A DNA stretch of 28,341 nucleotides from positions 1 to 28,341 of the forward strand of contig CBDUYN010000136.1 of the NCBI GenBank assembly GCA_965371445.1, written 5' to 3'. Below are positions 22,421 to 28,341 of the stretch, piece after piece. The notes beneath the pieces were generated by a model. It ran no database searches. It saw nothing but the letters and a program-made list of their open reading frames with translations, and had not been told where the DNA came from. The number at the start of each line of letters is the position of its first letter. Position 1 is the first letter of the stretch. Origin of the DNA: DASWIG01 sp965371445. GTDB taxonomy: Bacteria > Acidobacteriota > Thermoanaerobaculia > Multivoradales > J023. Both the position numbers and the translations under genes were made by a program.

Positions 22421-23188
22421 TCAAGGGACGGGAAGGGCGGGAATCGCGAGGGTGCTGATGTGACCCCACCTCTCGCCCCGATGCTCCAGTAACGCAGACT
22501 GTTGCACCCCCGCTATGGTTTCCACCGCCGGGACGAAGCGGTTCGCCGCGGTGTAACCCGCCTCCTCGTCGTACTGCACGGCAAGGGTGGTCGTGTAGGC
22601 CCAGCCGACCGGCTTCTGGGTCTTGAGGACGGTGGCCTCCATTCCCCTCTCGCCCGTATCGAGGACGACTACGTTGAGATCCCCATCCTCCGGCGTGAAG
22701 GTCAGCTTGATGTGGAGAGAGACCTCGGCTTCCCAGGTGCCGCCTTGATCGTTCGCCCTTGTGATCTGCATCTTTCCGACGGGCGGCTCGACCTCGGAGA
22801 GGTCGGCCTTCACGTTCCACCGAGTCTCTCTGTCGCCGATCTTGACCACGATGGCCTCGCTGCCGACCAGGTCGAGCTTCTTCAGGCGGATTCCCGTGGA
22901 GGCGGAATCGGATTCGTCGAAGGAAACGTCGTCCAGCCTCTCCACGCAGGTGTCGTTGAGATTCTGCCGGTTGCCGTGGAAGGGGATCTCGCCGGCAAAC
23001 TCCTCGGACCCTTCGCCGAAAGTGTTCGCCGGGATCGGTTGGTTGGCGAACGAGGCGACGGACCCGGTGTCCGGCGTCATGAAGCAGTCCGTGCTGCTCC
23101 CGATTCCTTCTTTTCCTTCTTTCGGGCACGCCACCAGGACGAGCGCTGCTGTCAGGGTCAGCAGGGGCAAGATTCTTGAATGGTTCAT
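22421..23188 (-). CDS. Lipoprotein, unknown function
   Basis: This encodes 255 residues. The start at 23188 has a GAGGAG shortly upstream; the frame is open for 48 more codons but these look non-coding. A signal peptide with lipobox LVAC (C21) predicts a membrane-anchored extracytoplasmic protein. The mature part has a short cysteine-containing head (C35, C81) and then beta-rich sequence, with paired strands such as RLKKLDLVGSEAIVVKIG, WEAEVSLHIKLTFTPEDGDL and the ending WGHISTLAIPALPVP. I do not recognise a family and see no enzymatic motif. It is convergent with the sulfatase gene. Confidence 0.82.
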   Translation of the reverse strand: MNHSRILPLLTLTAALVLVACPKEGKEGIGSSTDCFMTPDTGSVASFANQPIPANTFGEGSEEFAGEIPFHGNRQNLNDTCVERLDDVSFDESDSASTGIRLKKLDLVGSEAIVVKIGDRETRWNVKADLSEVEPPVGKMQITRANDQGGTWEAEVSLHIKLTFTPEDGDLNVVVLDTGERGMEATVLKTQKPVGWAYTTTLAVQYDEEAGYTAANRFVPAVETIAGVQQSALLEHRGERWGHISTLAIPALPVP

Positions 23189-23709
23189 GGGTCTCTCCTC
23201 ACTGTTTCGAGTTTGAGGTTTTCCGCTGAGCAAGGTGCGCAAGCAAGCTGCCGCCTCACCTGCTTCGGGAGGGCTTCGCGACCGCCGAAAAGCGGAGTGC
23301 CGGATTCTCGACGGTCGGATTCGAATTCTCATGGCTCGTTGTCCGTGTGAACGTTCATTCCAGGGTTGATTCCTCGAGTCCTTTACCGAGGTGGCGCGGA
23401 GGCTCCGGTGAATCCCGTGGGCGCTTCGAGGAGGCCTCTGAAGCTCCGGCCGCCGGCATCCAGGAGACTCTCGGGGACACCGCGACGCAGGTAGCCGTCC
23501 ACCGCGGTCAGCCGATCCGCCAGCTCGGCGGGGCTCGAGGTAGGATCTCCTTGAAGGCTAGTTGGCGAAGGAGGTATTGTCAAGCGGCAAGCTCGGCCAG
23601 CTCGTCGTCCAGGCGCTGCAGACTCGACACAGCCTCGCGGATTTGCCGGTATGGTTGGCACCCTAGAGAGTAGGTACCTTGGAGAGTAGGCCGCCTCGTC
23701 ACCAGCGCT
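23189..23709. other. Intergenic stretch with weak coding traces
   Basis: No gene is supported. On the minus strand two short coding-like pieces occur: one reading YRQIREAVSSLQRLDDELAE and stopping at 23580-23582, and one around 23400-23530 reading AELADRLTAVDGYLRRGVPE. They are in different frames and may be remains of a helical protein. A GAGAGTAGG duplication lies at about 23664-23690. Confidence 0.35.
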
Positions 23710-26700
23710 TCACGCCGAATAGCGCTTCCAGAGCTTCAGCTTCGAGGGCTCCCGTACCGCGTGGAAGACGTCCTCAAAAGCCGCCGCGTAGGGGCTGCGC
23801 GGCGCCGGCTCGCCGTTGATCACCTCGACGTCGACCGACTTCAACGGCTCAACCTCCCGCGCCACCAGGACCTTCAAGACAGCCAGGTAGTCCGCCAGGT
23901 GAGGATGGTCCGCCCCCACTCTGACGTCGAGCTCGCGCCCGCGACGGCGCGACACGACGACCAGGCGCCGGCCGTGGAAGACGAGGTGCGTCGTCGCCTG
24001 GCGCTGAGGCAGCGACTCCTTCAAGCCCTCGACGTCGATGCCGCAAAGCGACGCCGGATCCGCCGCGTTGAGCCAGAAGATCGCGTCCTCGGGCAGGCCC
24101 CGGCGCAGCTCCCGGAAAGCCGCCTGCGAGATGAACTGCAACCCGCGGACGCCCTCGAAGAAGCGTCCCGTCAAGACCTCGCCACCGAGCTCCATCAGGC
24201 GAAGGGTGCGAAAGATCCGCGGCCAGCGGTGGCTCGGCAGCTCGCGCGCCAGAAGCTCCCGGAAGAGGACACCGTAGCGTCCCAGGAGCTGACGCACCCG
24301 GTCTTTGACGAGCTCCTCCTCGTCGAGGGCGTCGCGCGCCGCCGCCTCGCGTTCCAGGGCGAACCAGTGGCCTTGGAAGGGACGCGACGCCTGCCAACGT
24401 CCCTGTGCCGCCCGGCGCGAGCGGCGTCCGCGGCGCTGCGGGAGCTTCACCTCCTGCGGCTTCCACTTGCTCTCGATCCCTTTGCGGACGGCGAGGAACG
24501 TGTCGTTCGTCACCCGGCCGGTCCAGGCGAGGCGCCACAGCTCCTCGGTCAAGCGAGCCGTCGAGCGGCCGCTCCGGTCGGCAAGCTCGCCGAGCGTGAA
24601 GCGTCCGTGCCCCTGCGGGAACAGCTCCCCGAGCTCGCCGTCGTCGCCGTCGTCCTCGAAAAGCTCCAGGTCCATCGGAAAGGCGAAGGTCAAGCGCTCG
24701 TTGCCGCAGCCGAGCCACGTGAGGTCACTTTCCTGCATCAAGGAGTCGAGCCACGACGGGTAATACGGATCGAGTCGCGCCGGCAGGATCTCGGTCTCCC
24801 AGGCCGACGCCGGCGCCGGATAGCCGAAGAGCTTCTCGAGGCCCTCCTGGAGGCCCTCCAGTCCATCGCCGCGACGCGCGAGCCCCTGCTGGACGGCGAG
24901 GAAAAGCGGCAGGTGATCGGCGGGCAGGGCCGTAAAGCTCGGACGCTTCGCTACACGCAGCCAGCGCAGCAGCACCTCGAGGTTCTCGGCGTCGCAGACC
25001 TCGGTCCCCGGAGCCTCGCGGGTCAGCTCGTCGAGGACGACGCAGCGCGATTCGGCAAGCGTCTCCAGGACGTCGCGGAGCTTCACGTCCCCCAGGCCGA
25101 AGAGCGCCTCCAGGCGCTCGGGGACGACCGGACCCTGAAAGCGCAGCCATTCGCCGACCAGGTCGGCCAGCGGATCGGCTTCCTCATCGCGATCCAGGCG
25201 CGGCAGTGTCCCCCCCCCTTGATCCCCCGAGGGGGACAGTGCACGAAGCTTGGCCAAGGCGTCGAGTGCCGCCTCCGCCGGCGATCCCGGTCCGTCGAGA
25301 GCGCTGAGCTTCAGCTCGTCGAGGTCGTAGACGGCAGCCACCGTACGCACCAGACGGTCGAGCGCCACGACGGCGTCCTCCCCGGCACCGGGGAGCCTCA
25401 CCCGGACGACACGGTCCCGGATCGCCGCGAAGAGGTCGCCCTCGGTCGTCTCCGCCTCCTCCGCCGCGGCGTCGATCAGCTCGCGCCACTCTCCCGGCGG
25501 GATCAGGACGCGTTCGTCGATCCAGGCCAGAAGCTCCTCGCCGTCGCGCGGCGCGTAGCCGGGGCTCGTTCGCTGGACCTTTCGCCGGAAGCGCTCGACG
25601 AGCGCCTCGTCGAGCCGCGGACGCAGGTGCGAGGCGAAGACAAGCTCTTTCAAAAGGTCCGGCCGCACCCCGGAGCGCGCCCCTCCCTCGGGGGTGTCGT
25701 CCTCGTACATGTACTGGTTGGTGAGCTGCCAGCCGAGCTCCGAGGTGAAGGGCGACGGCGCGTCGGTCCGCACCTCGTGGACGGCGATCCTCTCCTCCTG
25801 GACCTCGCCAAGGAGCCGCTTCAAGGTCTCCAGGTCGAGGTCGTCCCGGAGGCAAGTGCGCCAGGTCTCGACGAGGATCGGGAAGTCGCCGTAACCCGCC
25901 ACCGACTCCATGAGCTTTTTCGAGCGCCGGCGGTTGAGCCACAGAGGCGTGCGCTGGCGAAAGCCCGCACGGGGCAAGAGGAGCGCCGTCGACGCGTTGA
26001 TCCGGAAGCGGGAGCCGAAAAAACCCGTCCGTTCGAGGCGGGTTCGGAGAAGCTCCTCGACGTCGTCGGGCGGAACGAGCTGGAAGATCTCGTCGGCGCT
26101 CGTCGGACGGGGCAGCATCAAGAGGATCGCGTCGTCGTCCTGGATGACCTCCAGGAGCTCGCCGTGGCGTTCCTCCCAGGCGGCGGCGAGCGCCATGGCG
26201 AAAGGACGGTTGACGCGTCCGCCCCAGAAAGTGTGGAGGATGAGCCGGCGTCGTCCGGCGCCGCGCTCCTCAGGCGGCGGCGAGACGTGCTCTACAAGCA
26301 ACCGGTGGCGGTGCGGCAGGACCCCGGTCGCCGCTTTCTGGAGCCGCAGGAAGTCGAGGAGCTCCTGGGCCGCTGCCGGCTCCATGTGGTAGTCGGTCGT
26401 GAGCTTCTCGGCGAAAGCCTCGTCGTCGAGGTGGTCCTCGGCGCGTTGCAGGAAAAGCGCCACCTTTTCAGAAAAGTGGAAGTCGCGGTCGCGGGCGTCG
26501 GCGCGCCAGAAGGGGGCCATGGCCGAGCGCCCGCGGCCCGGTACCACGAGGACGTCGTTGTGGGTGATACGGCGGATCTGCCAGCTCTGGGCGCCGAGCG
26601 TGAAGTTGTCGCCCAGGGAACGCTCCCAGACGAACTCCTCGTCGAGCTCGCCGATCCGGGTCATCGACTCGTCGAGGCGGATCGTGAAGTAGCCGCGGTC

Positions 26701-28236
26701 GGCGATCGTCCCGCCGGACATGTAGAGCAGACGCGCCACCCCGGCGCGGGCGCGGACCGTCCCGGTGACACGGTCGAGAGTGATCCGCGGACGTAGCTCG
26801 CGGATTCGCGTGTCGGCGTAGCGCCCGGCGAGCATCTCGAGGACGAGGTCGAGCTGCCGGCGCGGAAGGTGCCGGTAGGGATAGCTCGTGCGCAGGACGG
26901 CGAAGAGGCGCTCGACGTCCCAGTCCTCGGCGGCGACCATCGAGAGGATGACCTGGGCGAGGACGTCGAGGGGCGCCATGATCGGCCGCAGCTCCTCGAT
27001 GTCCTGCTCCTCAATGGCCCGCGCTACGACGGCGGCGTTCAGGAAATCGCGGCCGAAGGTGGGATAAATCCGTCCGCGGCTTACCTCGCCGACGCCGTGG
27101 CCGGCGCGTCCGACGCGCTGGATGGCCGAGGAGATGGTGTGCGGCGTCTGGATCAGGACCACCTCGTCGAGGGTGCCGACGTCGATGCCGAGCTCCAAGG
27201 AATTCGTGGCGACGATCGCCGGCAGCTCGCCGCGTTTCAGCCGTTCCTCGACCACTGAGCGCACCTCGCGCGACAGCGAGCCGTGGTGGGAGTAGGCGAG
27301 GTCCTCGTCCTCGTCCTGGTTGACGAGGCGGGTGACGCGTTCGGTCATCCGGCGGCTGTTGGCAAAAAAAAGCGTCGCGCGGTTCTCGCGGATCACGCTC
27401 TTGAAATCGCGTCCCATGAGCTCCCAGCGCGGATCCTCGCCGGAGGTCCCTTCGGCGGGAGGAGCGGCCGCCTGCCGCGAGCGGACCGGTGAGCGGACGC
27501 GGACGTCGTAGCGCTTCGCGGCGGTCGAACGGACGATCGACACCGGCCGCTTGCGGTAGCCGTAGCCGCCCTCGGTCTCCTCGAGAACGTAGCCGCCGAT
27601 GAGCTCGGCGACCGTTCGCAGCGGCCGTACCGTCGCCGAGAGGGCGATGCGCTGGAACTCGCCCGAGAGCGGCACCAGGCGTTCGACCGCGGTCACGAGG
27701 TGCGTGCCGCGCTTCGTCGAGGCGACGGCGTGGATCTCGTCAAGGATGACGGTGGCGAGGCCGGTCAGGAGCGTCCGTCCGCTCTGAGACGTCAGGAGGA
27801 TGTTCAGGCTCTCGGGGGTGGTGATCAGTATCTCGGGCGGTTGGCGGAGCATCCGCCGGCGCTCCCCGGGCGGCGTGTCGCCGCTGCGGGTCATGACGCG
27901 GATCGCGGGGACGTCCTCGCCGGCTTCGCGCAGGCGCTTCGAGATGGCCGCGAGCGGTACTTCGAGGTTACGGCGGATGTCGGTGTTGAGCGCCTTTAGA
28001 GGCGAGACGTAGAGCGCCCGCACCTGGCCCGGCGGCCAGACGCCGCGGAGCAGCCGGTCGATGGCCCAGAGGAAGGCCGTCAGGGTCTTGCCGCTGCCCG
28101 TGGGAGCCGTGACCAGGACGTGCTCGCCGGCGGCGATGCGCGGCCAAGCGAGGCGCTGGACCTCGGTGGGGCGTCCGACCGACTCGCGGAAGTAGTCGCG
28201 CAGGTGGGGGTGGAAGAGGTCGAGGACGGTGTCCAT
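23710..28236 (-). CDS. lhr: Lhr-type large ATP-dependent DNA helicase
   Basis: This encodes 1508 residues, close to the ~1540 of E. coli Lhr, so this is the long form with the C-terminal extension. RecA-like domain 1 has TEVQRLAWP (24-32), Walker A APTGSGKT (44-51), DEIH (166-169) and SAT (200-202). Domain 2 has ATLFFANSRRMTERV (287-301), ATNSLELGID (343-352) and QRVGRAGH (373-380). The Lhr-Core winged-helix and barrel part extends to about 870, and the rest is the Lhr-CTD. Lhr is a 3'-5' helicase of DNA repair; the E. coli CTD is reported to have uracil glycosylase activity with an Asp very near the C-terminus. No Asp occurs in the last 15 residues here (..EPSKLKLWKRYSA). No strong ribosome binding site precedes the ATG. 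A 9-bp tandem repeat lies upstream. Confidence 0.95.
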   Translation of the reverse strand: MDTVLDLFHPHLRDYFRESVGRPTEVQRLAWPRIAAGEHVLVTAPTGSGKTLTAFLWAIDRLLRGVWPPGQVRALYVSPLKALNTDIRRNLEVPLAAISKRLREAGEDVPAIRVMTRSGDTPPGERRRMLRQPPEILITTPESLNILLTSQSGRTLLTGLATVILDEIHAVASTKRGTHLVTAVERLVPLSGEFQRIALSATVRPLRTVAELIGGYVLEETEGGYGYRKRPVSIVRSTAAKRYDVRVRSPVRSRQAAAPPAEGTSGEDPRWELMGRDFKSVIRENRATLFFANSRRMTERVTRLVNQDEDEDLAYSHHGSLSREVRSVVEERLKRGELPAIVATNSLELGIDVGTLDEVVLIQTPHTISSAIQRVGRAGHGVGEVSRGRIYPTFGRDFLNAAVVARAIEEQDIEELRPIMAPLDVLAQVILSMVAAEDWDVERLFAVLRTSYPYRHLPRRQLDLVLEMLAGRYADTRIRELRPRITLDRVTGTVRARAGVARLLYMSGGTIADRGYFTIRLDESMTRIGELDEEFVWERSLGDNFTLGAQSWQIRRITHNDVLVVPGRGRSAMAPFWRADARDRDFHFSEKVALFLQRAEDHLDDEAFAEKLTTDYHMEPAAAQELLDFLRLQKAATGVLPHRHRLLVEHVSPPPEERGAGRRRLILHTFWGGRVNRPFAMALAAAWEERHGELLEVIQDDDAILLMLPRPTSADEIFQLVPPDDVEELLRTRLERTGFFGSRFRINASTALLLPRAGFRQRTPLWLNRRRSKKLMESVAGYGDFPILVETWRTCLRDDLDLETLKRLLGEVQEERIAVHEVRTDAPSPFTSELGWQLTNQYMYEDDTPEGGARSGVRPDLLKELVFASHLRPRLDEALVERFRRKVQRTSPGYAPRDGEELLAWIDERVLIPPGEWRELIDAAAEEAETTEGDLFAAIRDRVVRVRLPGAGEDAVVALDRLVRTVAAVYDLDELKLSALDGPGSPAEAALDALAKLRALSPSGDQGGGTLPRLDRDEEADPLADLVGEWLRFQGPVVPERLEALFGLGDVKLRDVLETLAESRCVVLDELTREAPGTEVCDAENLEVLLRWLRVAKRPSFTALPADHLPLFLAVQQGLARRGDGLEGLQEGLEKLFGYPAPASAWETEILPARLDPYYPSWLDSLMQESDLTWLGCGNERLTFAFPMDLELFEDDGDDGELGELFPQGHGRFTLGELADRSGRSTARLTEELWRLAWTGRVTNDTFLAVRKGIESKWKPQEVKLPQRRGRRSRRAAQGRWQASRPFQGHWFALEREAAARDALDEEELVKDRVRQLLGRYGVLFRELLARELPSHRWPRIFRTLRLMELGGEVLTGRFFEGVRGLQFISQAAFRELRRGLPEDAIFWLNAADPASLCGIDVEGLKESLPQRQATTHLVFHGRRLVVVSRRRGRELDVRVGADHPHLADYLAVLKVLVAREVEPLKSVDVEVINGEPAPRSPYAAAFEDVFHAVREPSKLKLWKRYSA

Positions 28237-28271
28237 GGTGGGGTACAGGGTAGCACCAACTCAGCTGACAG

Positions 28272-28341
28272 ACCGAAACAACCGACACAACCGACACAAC
28301 CGACACAACCGACACAACCGACACAACCGACACAACCGACA
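28272..28341. repeat. 9-bp tandem repeat (ACCGACACA)n
   Basis: One variant unit (ACCGAAACA, 28272-28280) is followed by six perfect ACCGACACA units (28281-28334) and a partial seventh that is cut by the window end. It lies 35 bases upstream of the Lhr start, in its presumed leader or promoter region. Because 9 bp is a whole number of codons, it could also be the in-frame repeat of a gene beyond the window: the minus strand encodes repeated Val-Ser-Val. Copy number is likely to vary between strains. Confidence 0.9.

Noticed and set aside
23347..23673. Small plus-strand gene before lhr
   Set aside because: Ser/Arg-rich translation without a ribosome binding site or family; better explained as non-coding.
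23761..26796. A 1011-codon open frame opposite the lhr gene, and similar long frames opposite other genes (2977-4836, 7094-8998, 20363-22345, 16589-17704)
   Set aside because: They are antisense shadows caused by high GC and few stop codons; none has a ribosome binding site or recognisable domain, while the opposite strand has clear families.
28272..28341. CRISPR array
   Set aside because: The units are only 9 bp, contiguous and without spacers; no cas gene is present.
1..28341. Defence island, prophage or integrated element spanning the window
   Set aside because: Uma2 proteins, a toxin-antitoxin pair and truncated genes are present, but there is no integrase, intact transposase, phage structural gene, att-site pair or tRNA, and most genes are envelope proteins.

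Overview
The window is high-GC bacterial chromosome with strongly GC-biased third codon positions. The gene types seen are Thr-type 'sulfatase' lipoproteins (one fused to TPRs), a large Asp-box 'VPS10/sortilin-like' secreted propeller, two Uma2 nucleases, choice-of-anchor/beta-helix secreted proteins with a C-terminal FxDGFESG motif, and a full-length Lhr helicase. From memory of where such families abound, this suggests Acidobacteriota (Thermoanaerobaculia-like). That placement is an inference; there is no rRNA or marker gene here to confirm it.

Layout, left to right. 1-538: no intact gene, only degenerate coding remnants and a 42-bp duplication. 539-2013: divergent pair, a Bax-inhibitor-1-like membrane protein (-) and a small secreted protein (+). 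2022-2585: Uma2 nuclease (-), with a decayed reading frame upstream. 2962-4998: sulfatase-TPR lipoprotein. 5158-6363: di-heme cytochrome c peroxidase with an unusual Cys/Met/His-rich tail. 6364-6979: non-coding, with a perfect hairpin and a 194-bp segment bounded by 22-bp imperfect inverted repeats. 6980-10252: large secreted Asp-box propeller protein. 10253-12968: a gene graveyard around one intact hypothetical gene. It holds a frameshifted unknown gene, the tail of an alpha/beta hydrolase, the C-terminal end of an RND/MMPL exporter, and the tail of a secreted FESG-motif protein. 12969-14621: secreted right-handed beta-helix protein. 14657-17755: very large secreted YVTN-propeller / beta-helix / PKD / HYR protein, convergent with the previous gene. 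18139-18717: DUF433-DUF5615 toxin-antitoxin-type pair whose toxin has a 5' frameshift. 19181-19783: second Uma2 nuclease. 19841-20281: C-terminal stump of a PA0069-type radical SAM protein. 20426-22279: second Thr-type sulfatase lipoprotein. 22421-23188: unknown lipoprotein. 23710-28236: Lhr helicase. 28272-28341: 9-bp tandem repeat running off the window.

Functionally this is mostly a cell-envelope/secretome region (lipoproteins, secreted propellers and beta-helices, periplasmic peroxidase) with scattered accessory DNA (Uma2, toxin-antitoxin pair, truncated genes). Genes are largely monocistronic with their own ribosome binding sites; the only clear translationally coupled pair is DUF433-DUF5615. 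I see no CRISPR array, phage, integrase, intact transposase, tRNA or rRNA. I do not see a coherent new multi-gene system. The most notable signals are the shared T-x-P-x-H active-site variant in both sulfatases, the Cys/Met/His tail of the peroxidase, the inverted-repeat element at 6484-6677, the repeated FESG C-terminus, and the dense cluster of truncated genes.
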